A DNA stretch of 64,000 nucleotides from Mycobacteroides chelonae (GTDB taxonomy: Bacteria; Actinomycetota; Actinomycetes; Mycobacteriales; Mycobacteriaceae), in contig NZ_CP050145.1 in the NCBI RefSeq assembly GCF_016767715.1, forward strand, positions 3,410,001 through 3,474,000, given 5' to 3'. Positions 46,594-58,010 of the stretch are shown here, one piece after another. The notes under the pieces are model-generated. The model did not search any database, was not told the origin of the DNA, and saw only the letters and a list, made by a program, of their open reading frames with translations. How positions within the stretch are numbered: the stretch's first letter is position 1; the number at the start of each line of letters is the position of its first letter. The position numbers and the translations under genes are program-made.

Positions 46594-47423
46594 GTCAGCT
46601 CCGTCCCGGTCACCTCGGGGATCTCCACGGCGCCCTGCCGGGCCGCCTCGTAGCGGTCCACATCGGCGAATTGGACGAGCCATCGGCCGTCCTGCTCGGT
46701 CAAGATCGGCATGATCGGCGCGATCTCCCGCACGGAAGCCAGCACGTCCGCGACCGTCGCACCGGACGAGGACACGGCGTCGAGCTGGGACCAGGTCGGC
46801 GGAAGCAAGAAACTGCGCCGTTCGGTAAAGGCCGAGATCGCGGCGCCGGGGGTCTGCCATCCCGAGGCGACCGCCTCGGTGTTGTCGCCGTCGGCATCCT
46901 GTCCCGAGGGCAATGCCGCGACGAAGAAGAAGGTGTCATAGCGACGCGGTTCTGCCTCCGGAGTGATCCAGTTGGCCCACGGCCGCAGCAAGTCTGCCCG
47001 CAAAAGCAAGCCCTCGCGCTGCAGGAACTCCGCAAAGGACAGGGACTTGTCCGACAGATCCTTGCGCGCCTGGTGATAGACCGCCGCGTCCTCGACGATC
47101 GAGGTATCCGAGGTGCCCGCGAACAACACACCGCATTCCTCGAAGGTCTCGCGCGCGGCCGCGCACACCAGTGCCGATGCCAGCTCGGGTGTCACGCCGA
47201 ATTGTTCGGCCCACCACGCGACATCCGGGCCTACCCACGGCACATCCGCACGCAGATCCCGCGAGTCCACCCCGCCGCCCGGGAAGACCGTCATTCCCCC
47301 GGCGAAGGCCATGGCGTTATCGCGACGCATCAGAAAGGCCTCGACACCGACGGCGCCGTCACGTATGAGTACGACGGTCGCCGCCGGCTTCGGCGGCGCT
47401 GGATCGTTGGGGGTAGATGTCAC
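46590..47423 (-). CDS. NUDIX hydrolase (Rv3040c-like, NUDT19 type)
   Basis: 277 residues. NUDIX fold with the box split by an insertion: VFPGGGVDSRD and AARETFEECGVLF, giving the RExxEE core. This layout is that of NUDT7/19-like CoA pyrophosphatases and their relatives, so acyl-CoA or a related nucleotide is a candidate. The GTG overlaps the ABC gene stop as TAGTG, and the gene is coupled to echA17. Confidence 0.91.
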   Translation of the reverse strand: MTSTPNDPAPPKPAATVVLIRDGAVGVEAFLMRRDNAMAFAGGMTVFPGGGVDSRDLRADVPWVGPDVAWWAEQFGVTPELASALVCAAARETFEECGVLFAGTSDTSIVEDAAVYHQARKDLSDKSLSFAEFLQREGLLLRADLLRPWANWITPEAEPRRYDTFFFVAALPSGQDADGDNTEAVASGWQTPGAAISAFTERRSFLLPPTWSQLDAVSSSGATVADVLASVREIAPIMPILTEQDGRWLVQFADVDRYEAARQGAVEIPEVTGTELT

Positions 47424-48268
47424 TACTGCCTCCTGGAATGTGCGGCGCGGGGCCGGGCGCGTCGCGCGAAGTAACGCCCATCGATCATCTCAACCACGAT
47501 CGACTGCCCAAACGCGCGGGACAAATTCTCACTGGTCATCACATCCGCCAACAGACCGTGAGCGACAATCCCTCCCTCGGACAGCAACAACGCGTGACTG
47601 AAACCCGGTGGGATCTCCTCCACGTGGTGAGTCACCAAAACCATCGCGGGCGCATCCGGATCGGCCGCGAGCTCACCCAGCCGGGCCACAAGTTCCTCAC
47701 GCCCACCCAGGTCCAGCCCGGCCGCCGGCTCGTCGAGGAGTAGCAATTCGGGATCGGTCATGAGCGCACGCGCGATGAGCACCCTCTTGCGCTCTCCCTC
47801 GGAGAGCGTGCCGTACGTGCGTTCTGCCAGATGCTCGGCGCCCAGCGTCTCGAGCATGTCGATGGCGCGCGCCGTATCGATCTCCTCGTACTCCTCGCGC
47901 CAGCGCCCCAGCACCGCATAGCCGGCCGATACCACCAGGTCACGCACTACTTCGTCATCCGGTATCCGCTGCGCAAGCGCGGCCGAGCTCAGTCCGATTC
48001 GCGCCTTGAGCTCGGAAACATCGACACGGCCCAACCGCTCGCCGAGGATCACGGCCTCCCCCGATGACGGGTGCTCCATGGCCGCCGCGATCCGCAGCAA
48101 CGATGTCTTCCCGGCACCGTTGGGGCCGAGAACCACCCACCGTTCGTCAAGCTCCACCGACCAGGTAACCGGGCCTACCAACACCTTGCGATTGCGGCGC
48201 AGCAGCACATCGCGGAAATCGAGCAGAAGGTCCGGATCAATTTCGGCCACGGGGCCATCGTGCCGCAT
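47423..48268 (-). CDS. ABC transporter ATP-binding protein (Rv3041c-like)
   Basis: 281-residue ABC ATPase without membrane part. Walker A GPNGAGKTSLLR, Q-loop region near RIGLSSAALA, signature LSEGERKRVLIARALM, Walker B LLLLDEPAAGLDL and the H-loop VTHHVEEIPPGF. There is no permease gene nearby, so it may work with a distant partner or, like some soluble ABC proteins, regulate translation. Start is ATG 48268; upstream ATGs in frame exist. It heads a minus-strand operon to Rv3037c-like gene. Confidence 0.92.
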   Translation of the reverse strand: MRHDGPVAEIDPDLLLDFRDVLLRRNRKVLVGPVTWSVELDERWVVLGPNGAGKTSLLRIAAAMEHPSSGEAVILGERLGRVDVSELKARIGLSSAALAQRIPDDEVVRDLVVSAGYAVLGRWREEYEEIDTARAIDMLETLGAEHLAERTYGTLSEGERKRVLIARALMTDPELLLLDEPAAGLDLGGREELVARLGELAADPDAPAMVLVTHHVEEIPPGFSHALLLSEGGIVAHGLLADVMTSENLSRAFGQSIVVEMIDGRYFARRARPRAAHSRRQ

Positions 48269-48388
48269 CGAGCCCGGCAAGCGGCGAGCGGGAGCCATCC
48301 CGCGGGCCGTCCTGACCATGCGCCCAGACCTCTATCGCGTATCCTCATCCATACGTCAGCAAGCTCGGAAGGAATTCTAGGCAACCAT

Positions 48389-49135
48389 ATGACAAACGAT
48401 CTTGATCCGGATCCCTACCTGGACACGGTGCACCACATCGGGCTTGCTAACCATCGACTGATCGCACAGCTCGATGCCGAGGCATGTCGCATTCAGCAAC
48501 GTGCAGCTCATGGCGAGGATCGATCATGGGTATGGGATGACCTCAAGGCATGGCGTCGCCGAGTGGACGCCTTCCAGTCTCAGCTGCGTCGCGATACGAC
48601 GGCTCTAGGCCGCCTGATCGATGCCAACCGGCGAATTCAAGGATCGGATATTCCGGACGATAGTCGCACATCAAAACTCGATTCGTCGGCTGAGAGCAAC
48701 CGCAATGCCCTCTATCCGTTCAAGGACTCCCGAGCGCAAGAGGAATTCGTCGCCAGACTTAACCGGGTGTTCGCGGTGCTGCATACACCGGGCCGCGGCC
48801 CCTACTCCAACAGCGAATTCCTTGTGTTCATGCGTACCGGCGGCACCGTGGTCTCGGCGCCTTATCTGTCACAGCTGCGCAATGGGCAGCGAGGACGCCC
48901 TTCCCTGCAAGCACTGGAGAGCATCGCGCACGCTTTCCGCATCGATGTCCGTTACTTCACAGATAGTGGCTACGCAGACGAGCTGGATGCCGATCTGACC
49001 ACCCTTGAACTCGCCCAGAACCCAGTGGTGTCCGAGTTGACATCCAAACTGCTCGACCTCCCGGAAGCGGTTCGCAATCAGTTGTTTGCCGATGCCGAGT
49101 CACTCGACCGGCACAGTCAGGCCGCCACATCCTGA
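48389..49135 (+). CDS. EspR-like XRE family DNA-binding protein with long N-terminal extension
   Basis: 248 residues. The part from about residue 118 on resembles mycobacterial EspR: EFVARLNRVFAVLHTPGRGPYSNSEFLVFMRTGGTVVSAPYLSQLRNGQRGRPSLQALESIAHAFRIDVRYFTDSGYADELDADL, that is, an XRE helix-turn-helix plus dimerisation tail. EspR is a nucleoid-associated regulator of the ESX-1 secretion genes. About 115 extra residues at the N-terminus look helical (ACRIQQRAAHGEDRSWVWDDLKAWRRRVDAFQSQLRRD) and are unlike EspR. It is not near any ESX gene. The 3' end overlaps the convergent YczE gene by 19 bases. Confidence 0.8.
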   Translation: MTNDLDPDPYLDTVHHIGLANHRLIAQLDAEACRIQQRAAHGEDRSWVWDDLKAWRRRVDAFQSQLRRDTTALGRLIDANRRIQGSDIPDDSRTSKLDSSAESNRNALYPFKDSRAQEEFVARLNRVFAVLHTPGRGPYSNSEFLVFMRTGGTVVSAPYLSQLRNGQRGRPSLQALESIAHAFRIDVRYFTDSGYADELDADLTTLELAQNPVVSELTSKLLDLPEAVRNQLFADAESLDRHSQAATS

Positions 49136-49806
49136 GGTGATTTCGACGGCGCCGCGCACGCGGCGTTCTCACGCTGCGTGCTCAACACCACGCCCCAGCC
49201 GCTGGCGGCCAGCAGCCGCCGTGGCAGCAGCCGCAACACCACCTGAATGAGGGGGCCAATACCTAGCGCGTAGAGCACGGTCCCCACCCCGACGTTGCCG
49301 CCGAGCAGCCAGCCCGTCCCCACCACAATGACCTCGATGGTGGTTCTGATCAGCCGTACTGACCGACCGGTGCGATGAACCAGTCCAGTTGTCAGTCCAT
49401 CACGAGGCCCCGGGCCCAGCCCAGCGCCGACATAAAGCACCGTGGCAATCGCGTTCAGCAGTACGCCGCCGACCAGGAACGCCACCCGCACAGCCATCGC
49501 CGAGGGCGCGGACAACCAGGCCAATGTGGAATCGACGGCGACGGCGATGACAACAATATTGGCGATCGTCCCGACACCAGGCTTGTTACGCAACGGAATC
49601 CACGCGAGAAGCACCACGACACCGGTCACCGCCGAGGCCAGCCCAATGCTCATTCCGGTCCGAAGGGAGAGCCCCTGATGGAACACGTCCCACGGGTCCA
49701 GCCCGAGGCCCGCCCGCACCATCAGTGCCATCGAGACCCCGTACAGGTACAGACCCACCAACAGCGCGGTACCGCGCGCACTCCATCCAATCCATTTCCC
49801 GGTCAC
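49117..49806 (-). CDS. YczE/YitT-like membrane protein
   Basis: 229 residues with five predicted membrane segments: LLVGLYLYGVSMALMVRAGLGLDPWDVFHQGLS, SAVTGVVVLLAWIPL, ANIVVIAVAVDSTLAWL, VAFLVGGVLLNAIATVLYVGAGLGPGPRDGLTTGL and VIVVGTGWLLGG. The two GLGxxPxD motifs are the YczE signature. Function unknown; in other bacteria it is controlled by a neighbouring MocR regulator (YczR), as here. GTG 49806 keeps it out of the regulator's coding region; the frame is open to 49896. Confidence 0.86.
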   Translation of the reverse strand: MTGKWIGWSARGTALLVGLYLYGVSMALMVRAGLGLDPWDVFHQGLSLRTGMSIGLASAVTGVVVLLAWIPLRNKPGVGTIANIVVIAVAVDSTLAWLSAPSAMAVRVAFLVGGVLLNAIATVLYVGAGLGPGPRDGLTTGLVHRTGRSVRLIRTTIEVIVVGTGWLLGGNVGVGTVLYALGIGPLIQVVLRLLPRRLLAASGWGVVLSTQRENAACAAPSKSPQDVAA

Positions 49807-49823
49807 CACACGATTTTCTGGCC

Positions 49824-49864
49824 AACTGGCTTGTCTTTCAATAGCCAGTTGAGTCACACTGGCT
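49824..49864. promoter_or_regulatory. ACTGGCT direct and inverted repeats, MocR binding candidates
   Basis: The intergenic region holds AACTGGCT (49824-49831), its inverted copy AGCCAGTT (49843-49850) and a third copy ACTGGCT (49858-49864) in the first orientation. The direct copies are 33 bases apart, about three helical turns, the last ending just before the regulator ATG at 49868. Such direct plus inverted sites are typical for MocR/PdxR regulators. Confidence 0.6.
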
Positions 49865-49867
49865 TTT

Positions 49868-51316
49868 ATGTCCGATCGTGTGGTCGTTGCAGACACCCTG
49901 GCCCGTCACCTCGGCCAATGGCGCACGGCGGGGTCTGCCGGACCCGCCTACGGAGCGTTGGCGGATGCGATCCGGCTTCTCGTGATCGACGGACGTCTGC
50001 CCCTGGGGGCCCGCATCCCCAGCGAACGAGCATTGGCAAGTGCCCTGCACGTCAGCCGCACCACCGTCACCGCCGCGTACGCAGAACTGCGCGAGAGCGG
50101 ATATCTGCGCGGCCGCCAGGGCGCGCGCAGCACTACCGCCCTGCCCGGACCCGACCGATCACCCTCGGCCACAACGGGATTGGCAACCCCGATGATCGAC
50201 CTGCAAAACGCCGCGACCGCAGCGCCGGCGGCCGCGGTACTGGACGCCTACCAGGTGGCCCTGACCAAGCTGCCGACCCATCTTCGGGGGATCGGCCATG
50301 AGCTGGTGGGCATTCCAGAACTGCGCCCTCGTATCGCCGAGCACTTCTCACGACGCGGGCTGCCTACTACCGAGGATCAGATCATGGTGACCTGCGGCGC
50401 CCAGCAGGCCATCGCCTTGCTCCTCGGCGCCTTCGTGGAGCCCGGCGACCGGGTCCTGGTGGAGCAGCCGACGTACCACGGCGCACTCGATGCGATAACC
50501 CAGCGTGGCGGGCGCCCGGTTCCGGTACCGATGCACACCCACGAGCGCGAATCCGGCTGGGATATGACCGGCATGGAGACCACCATCCGCCAAGCGGCCC
50601 CCAACCTGGCCTACCTGGTGCTGGACAACCACAATCCCACCGGCCTCACGATGCCGCTTGCGCAGCGAAAGATGTTGGGGGACATAATATCCCAGACTCG
50701 AACCCGCACCGTTGTCGATGAGTCACTTGTCGGTGCCTGGCACGAGGCCTCGACCCCCGCGCCGATGGCTTCGCTGGTGGCCCGGCCCGATCTGGTGGTC
50801 ACCATCGGGTCGATGTCGAAGTCGTTCTGGGGCGGGATGCGCGTCGGCTGGGTCCGTGCCGACCGCACTACGGTCGCCCGGCTCGCGGCAGTGCGCTCCG
50901 CCATGGACACGGGCACGCCGATCCTGGAGCAGTTGGCCGCCGCCGAGCTTCTGGAACACGCGGACGAGGTGGAGGCCGTGCAGCGGGCGACCCTGCGCGC
51001 ACGGCGCGCCCTGGTATTGGCCGAGCTGCGTCGTCGGCTCCCCGATTGGGAGCTACAGGAAGCCGAAGGCGGACTGTGCATCTGGGCCCGGTTGCCCGCC
51101 CCGATGAGTACCGCGCTCGCCGCCGCGGCCGCGCGCCTCGGGGTCCGTATCGCCGCCGGCCCTCGGTTCGGTGTCGGCGGCTCGCTGGAACGATTCGTGC
51201 GAGTGCCCTTCACCCAGCATGACGATGAGTTGATACGCGGTGTCGAGCTGCTGGCCCAGGCCTGGCACACCGTGACCGGTGCACTGCCGCTTTCCGACTC
51301 GGCGATGGTGGGCTGA
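49868..51316 (+). CDS. MocR/PdxR-type regulator (GntR helix-turn-helix plus aminotransferase domain), YczR-like
   Basis: 482 residues. The N-terminal GntR winged helix (PAYGALADAIRLLVIDGRLPLGARIPSERALASALHVSRTTVTAAYAELRESGYLRGRQGARS) is joined to a fold-type I aminotransferase domain that binds PLP through Lys318 in GSMSKSFWGGMRVGW. DNA binding in such proteins changes with PLP state. Divergent from YczE with ACTGGCT repeats between, so it likely controls that gene and itself. Confidence 0.93.
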   Translation: MSDRVVVADTLARHLGQWRTAGSAGPAYGALADAIRLLVIDGRLPLGARIPSERALASALHVSRTTVTAAYAELRESGYLRGRQGARSTTALPGPDRSPSATTGLATPMIDLQNAATAAPAAAVLDAYQVALTKLPTHLRGIGHELVGIPELRPRIAEHFSRRGLPTTEDQIMVTCGAQQAIALLLGAFVEPGDRVLVEQPTYHGALDAITQRGGRPVPVPMHTHERESGWDMTGMETTIRQAAPNLAYLVLDNHNPTGLTMPLAQRKMLGDIISQTRTRTVVDESLVGAWHEASTPAPMASLVARPDLVVTIGSMSKSFWGGMRVGWVRADRTTVARLAAVRSAMDTGTPILEQLAAAELLEHADEVEAVQRATLRARRALVLAELRRRLPDWELQEAEGGLCIWARLPAPMSTALAAAAARLGVRIAAGPRFGVGGSLERFVRVPFTQHDDELIRGVELLAQAWHTVTGALPLSDSAMVG

Positions 51317-51334
51317 GGCCCGATCCGGCAGCGG

Positions 51335-54346
<3,012 letters not shown>

Positions 54347-54489
54347 CTAGCCCGCGCCACCCCCGATCGCGGAGCGGGTCCTACAGAGAGTCGTACTTAG
54401 GGTTGATTACCATCCGCGCGGACGTGGTCACCGGGCCCTGCCGTGGTCCTACCCGCGTGTTCACGACCCCGCGCGGTAAGTTCAACCGG

Positions 54490-55530
54490 GTGCAGACAGT
54501 GAGGTTCTGGGGCGCTGCCGTGATATCGGCGGCACTGGCGGCGGCGACGGTGGCCGGCTGTACCGAGAAACCCACCAACGAGACCGCGAGCACCGTGGTC
54601 ACCAGTACGACGAGGATTGCCGGCGCGGGCGTGTTGGGTAATGAGCGCAAGCCCGACGAGTCCTGCGCCAAGGATCCGGCGGCCCTCGACCCCGCCGCGC
54701 CACGCGAAGTGAGGCACGCACAGGGCGAGACCGAGGTACCCCAAGACCCCAAGCGGATCGTGGTCCTTGACGGCGGCGCCATCGACACCCTGTGTGCGCT
54801 CGGGCTGCAGGATCGCATCGTCGGGGTCGGGCTGGCTGACCGCGCGACCTCTCCCCCGTCATACCTGGGCACGACGGTCCACGACCTGCCGTCGATCGGC
54901 CCGATGGCATCTCCGGATCTAGCCAAGATCGGCGCCGCCAAGCCGGATCTCATCCTGAGCTCCAATGGGGAGCAGAATTCCTACCTCGACCTGAGCGCCA
55001 TCGCTCCCACCGTGATCGTGTCGGGACACGATCTGGCCGAGCACGTCCGGCTGGTAGGTAAGGCGACCCGCCGGACCGCGGAGACCGACAAACTGTGGTC
55101 GGATTTCGTCGACGCCGCCAAGAAGGTGGGCCGCGAGAACGACACCGCACACTTCCAGGCCTCGATCGTCCAGTTCACCGATCAGACGGTGCGGGTATAC
55201 GGGGCCAACAACTTCCCGGCATCGGTGCTCGCCACCGCGGGATTGGATCGTCCTGCCACCCAACGGTTTAGCGATACCCCCTTCATCGAGATCGACACCG
55301 ACGACTTCTCGGCCGCCGAGGGCGACATCGTCTACGTCTCGTTCACCAGCCCGTCGGCCAAGGATCGCGCCGCCCGGATTTTCAGCACCAAGCCCTGGAT
55401 GGCGCTCGGCGCCACCCGCGACCACCGGGTGTTCGCGGTCAACAACGAGATCTGGCAGACCGGGGACGGAATTGTCGCGGCGCGCGGGATTCTCGATGAC
55501 TTGCAGTTCGTCAACCGACCCATCAACTAG
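54490..55530 (+). CDS. fecB: FecB-like iron-siderophore substrate-binding lipoprotein
   Basis: 346 residues. Signal peptide ending in lipobox VAGC (ALAAATVAGCTEKPTNE), so it is anchored to the outer face of the cytoplasmic membrane. Class III periplasmic binding protein with the conserved PKRIVVLDGGAIDTLCALGLQDRIVGVG, FQASIVQF and the DRVFAVNNEIWQ-like end. It would capture ferric siderophore or haem for an ABC importer, but no permease is adjacent. GTG 54490 or 54499. Divergent from ctaD, as Rv3044 is in M. tuberculosis. Confidence 0.93.
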   Translation: MQTVRFWGAAVISAALAAATVAGCTEKPTNETASTVVTSTTRIAGAGVLGNERKPDESCAKDPAALDPAAPREVRHAQGETEVPQDPKRIVVLDGGAIDTLCALGLQDRIVGVGLADRATSPPSYLGTTVHDLPSIGPMASPDLAKIGAAKPDLILSSNGEQNSYLDLSAIAPTVIVSGHDLAEHVRLVGKATRRTAETDKLWSDFVDAAKKVGRENDTAHFQASIVQFTDQTVRVYGANNFPASVLATAGLDRPATQRFSDTPFIEIDTDDFSAAEGDIVYVSFTSPSAKDRAARIFSTKPWMALGATRDHRVFAVNNEIWQTGDGIVAARGILDDLQFVNRPIN

Positions 55531-55581
55531 ATCCCCCGTCGCCCAGCCCGTGCCCGCCGCTGCACGCGTTACGCTCCCGGC

Positions 55582-55860
55582 ATGTACCACGTACTGCAGC
55601 TGACCTATACCCAACCGCTCGATGTCGTGGACGCTGTCCGCCCCGCACACCTGGAGTGGCTCGATGGCGAGATCGCGGCAGGCAACCTGCTGATCAGTGG
55701 CCGCAACGAGGCCGGCACCGGGGGCGTGCTGGTCACCGGCGATATCAGCGCGCAGGACGCCGAGGCCTTGATCGCCGCCGACCCCTACACCACGGCCGGG
55801 GTCGCCGAATACACCCGAATCGGGTTCAACGCGGGCCGCAAGGCGGAGATAATCCCATGA
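55582..55860 (+). CDS. YciI-like protein
   Basis: 92 residues of the YciI/dimeric alpha-beta barrel family: MYHVLQLTYTQPLDVVDAVRPAHLEWLDGEIAAGNLLISGRNEAGTGGVLV and a C-terminal DPYTTAGVAEYTRIGFNAG. Some homologues bind or hydrolyse small molecules; function unknown. Its stop overlaps the F420 gene start as ATGA, so both are one unit. It lies 51 bases after fecB. Confidence 0.9.
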   Translation: MYHVLQLTYTQPLDVVDAVRPAHLEWLDGEIAAGNLLISGRNEAGTGGVLVTGDISAQDAEALIAADPYTTAGVAEYTRIGFNAGRKAEIIP

Positions 55861-56369
55861 GCGATAAGGGTTTTCCTGAGAATCGCTGGGGCAATCCGGA
55901 CAGTGCTCTGTCGCGGGTCGCGGCCAAGTTCGCCGCCACCAAACCGGGTTCGTGGACCATCCGGAAACTGACGCCACTGGACCGGGCCGTTATGGAGCGC
56001 ACCGGTAGCAGATACACCGTGCTGGGCCCGCTGGGCTTGTCGACGCTGCTGCTGACCACGACGGGTCGCAAGTCTGGCCAGCCTCGGGTCTCTCCGCTGC
56101 TTTATCTGCATGATGGTGACCGAATCGCGCTGGTGGGCAGTAATTTCGGCCAGGAGAAGCACCCCGCTTGGACCACGAACCTGCTCGCCGACCCGCGGGC
56201 CAAGGTGACACTGGCCGGCCAGACCTTCGACGTGATCGCGACCCTTGTCCAGGGCCCCGAGCGCGACGACTACTACCGGCGCTTCGAGGCGATGCTCGAG
56301 GTGTACTCCGCGTACAAGGGCCGCACCGGACGCGAGATCAGGGTTTTCACCCTTGAGCGCACCCCGTAA
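55857..56369 (+). CDS. Deazaflavin (F420)-dependent nitroreductase family protein
   Basis: 170 residues of the DDN/FDOR-A family: GSRYTVLGPLGLSTLLLTTTGRKSGQPRVSPLLYLHDGDRIALVGSNFGQEKHPAWTTNLLADPRAKVTL. The TTGRKSG and QEKHPAW blocks are F420 contacts. Second F420-type enzyme of the window, not closely related to the one at 41089. Coupled to YciI by ATGA. Substrate unknown. Confidence 0.91.
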   Translation: MSDKGFPENRWGNPDSALSRVAAKFAATKPGSWTIRKLTPLDRAVMERTGSRYTVLGPLGLSTLLLTTTGRKSGQPRVSPLLYLHDGDRIALVGSNFGQEKHPAWTTNLLADPRAKVTLAGQTFDVIATLVQGPERDDYYRRFEAMLEVYSAYKGRTGREIRVFTLERTP

Positions 56370-56404
56370 AGCTATCCGTTACAGGTAGTATCCGTACCTT
56401 AAGT

Positions 56405-56421
56405 ACCGGTTCTGAACTGGT
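56405..56421. promoter_or_regulatory. Imperfect palindrome upstream of an SRPBCC gene
   Basis: ACCGGTTC-T-GAACTGGT pairs at all but one position (17 bases). It lies 84 bases upstream of the SRPBCC GTG and is followed by the short direct repeats ATTTGGGCT and ATATTGGGCT. It could be an operator; the regulator is unknown. Confidence 0.35.
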
Positions 56422-56504
56422 AATTTACAATCAACTTGCCACAAAGGCCCCCATTTGGGCTCATATTGGGCTAACGTTCCCCGCAGTCCGCGGAAGGATG
56501 GAAC

Positions 56505-56978
56505 GTGATCCAGGAACGCTTAGACATCACCGTCGCAGCCCGGCCGGAAACCGTCCTTGAGGTACTCAAGGACGTTGAGTCCGTCGACAGTTGGCTACGG
56601 CCACATCTGCCGACGTGGCCACCGGTCACCAGCACCATGACCGTCGTCGAATCGTTTGACGACGGCTCACCACGGCTGGTGCGAACGGTGAGCTCCACGC
56701 TCGGAATCTCCGACGATTCCCTGACCGAGTACGAGTGGTATCCCGACGGCTGCCAGCTCACGCTGCTGGAGAGCAGAACCCTGCGCCACAACGTCAGCCG
56801 GTTCACCGTCATCCCCGACGAGCCCGAATCCCGGCTGACCGCCGACATCTCCCTGGATCTCAAGATCCGGTTACCGGGCCTGCTGGAACGCCAGCTCAAG
56901 AAGACTCAGGTCGGATTCGTCCGGAGCTTCCAGCGGGCGCTTGCCGAGGAATCGGCACGACGAGAACTGAATTCGTAG
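56505..56978 (+). CDS. SRPBCC family protein
   Basis: 157 residues of the START-like fold: MIQERLDITVAARPETVLEVLKDVESVDSWLRPHLPTWPPV, a middle beta-sheet with YEWYPDGCQLTLLES, and the C-terminal helix ERQLKKTQVGFVRSFQRALAEES. Ligand unknown. GTG start with GGAAGG seven bases upstream. It ends seven bases from a convergent second SRPBCC gene. Confidence 0.82.
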   Translation: MIQERLDITVAARPETVLEVLKDVESVDSWLRPHLPTWPPVTSTMTVVESFDDGSPRLVRTVSSTLGISDDSLTEYEWYPDGCQLTLLESRTLRHNVSRFTVIPDEPESRLTADISLDLKIRLPGLLERQLKKTQVGFVRSFQRALAEESARRELNS

Positions 56979-56984
56979 CTGAGT

Positions 56985-57401
56985 TCAACGCGAACCCACA
57001 TCGACGGCGCGGCGTTTCACCGAGCGCAGCACGTGATTGGTCGCCAGCACGTGTCCGCGGGTGCCGATCACCAGCGCGCGGTAGATCCGGCCGCGCACCC
57101 CGGGAAAGTCCGCGTACGTCTGCGCGCGCAGACGGGTAGTGCCGCCGCAGTCGTCATCGAGCTCAAACACTAGTTTGTACCGCGAAAAACGATGCCGCCC
57201 AGTTAAACTCAGGTGTTGTTCGGGGTCGATGCGGTCTACCGCGAAGCCCGCACGCGGACGGGTACCCAACACAGCGCCGAGCGGATTGCGCTCGGCGGAT
57301 CGTAAGACCGCGTCCACGTAGCGCCGCAAACTCTCCCACACCTGCCCCCGCGGCGCGTCGATACGAATCGCATGCTCGTCAATATAGGATAGATGTTCCA
57401 T
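56985..57401 (-). CDS. SRPBCC/DUF2867-like protein
   Basis: 138 residues: IRIDAPRGQVWESLRRYVDAVLRSAERNPLGAVLGTRPRAGFAVDRIDPEQHLSLTGRHRFSRYKLVFELDDDCGGTTRLRAQTYADFPGVRGRIYRALVIGTRGHVLATNHVLRSVKR. The shape fits the START fold. Function unknown. The ATG at 57401 lies only 36 bases from the divergent TetR gene, with a direct repeat shared between them. Confidence 0.8.
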   Translation of the reverse strand: MEHLSYIDEHAIRIDAPRGQVWESLRRYVDAVLRSAERNPLGAVLGTRPRAGFAVDRIDPEQHLSLTGRHRFSRYKLVFELDDDCGGTTRLRAQTYADFPGVRGRIYRALVIGTRGHVLATNHVLRSVKRRAVDVGSR

Positions 57402-57439
57402 ATTCCAGATTTACCAGAATTAGGACGAATATTCCAGAT
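57400..57439. promoter_or_regulatory. ATATTCCAGAT direct repeats between divergent genes
   Basis: The 11-base sequence ATATTCCAGAT occurs at 57400-57410 and 57429-57439, one repeat touching the start codon of each divergent gene. They are 29 bases apart. They could be regulator sites, or leaderless promoter copies. Confidence 0.45.
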
Positions 57440-58010
57440 GGCTCCCGAACGCAAACACACCAGCGATGCCATCCTTGACGCGGTGCGATCCCTGCTGCTC
57501 GACGGCGGCCCCCGAGCCGCGACCATTGCGGCGATAGCGGAAGCCTCGGGCGCACCACCGGGGACGCTCAATCACCGCTTCGGCAACCGCGAGGCCATCA
57601 TGTCGGCAACGTGGCTACGTGCAGTTGAGCGCTTTCACCAGCACGCTCTCCATGCGTTACACAGCTCCGCCGATCCTGTTGAAATTGCCGTGGCACTTGC
57701 CCTTTCGGTGCCCGCCTTCGCGCGTGCATGCCCTGAGGACGCCCGGCTGCTGCTTTCCCTGCGCAGTGCCGACGTCCTGGGTACCGACGCGTGCTCCACG
57801 CTCGACGAGATGAACGAGCCGCTGTTCACCTCAGTGCGGGATCTGACGCGGGCCATCTACGGCCGCACCGATGCGCGCTCACGCGACCGGCTCACGCGGG
57901 CCGTGGTGGACTTGCCGTATGCCGCAGTACGCCGCCACATGCCCGCCCTGCCCGCGTGGCTCGAGGACGATCTGGCCGACGCGGTCCGCACGCTCTTGGC
58001 AGCGCGGTGA
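57438..58010 (+). CDS. TetR family transcriptional regulator
   Basis: 190 residues. Helix-turn-helix region HTSDAILDAVRSLLLDGGPRAATIAAIAEASGAPPGTLNHRFGNREAIMSATWLRAVERF is typical of TetR. ATG 57438 gives the right N-terminus; 15 more codons upstream are open. Its stop overlaps the DMT transporter start as GTGA, so it is transcribed with the exporter and probably controls it. Divergent from an SRPBCC gene with short direct repeats between. Confidence 0.9.
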   Translation: MAPERKHTSDAILDAVRSLLLDGGPRAATIAAIAEASGAPPGTLNHRFGNREAIMSATWLRAVERFHQHALHALHSSADPVEIAVALALSVPAFARACPEDARLLLSLRSADVLGTDACSTLDEMNEPLFTSVRDLTRAIYGRTDARSRDRLTRAVVDLPYAAVRRHMPALPAWLEDDLADAVRTLLAAR

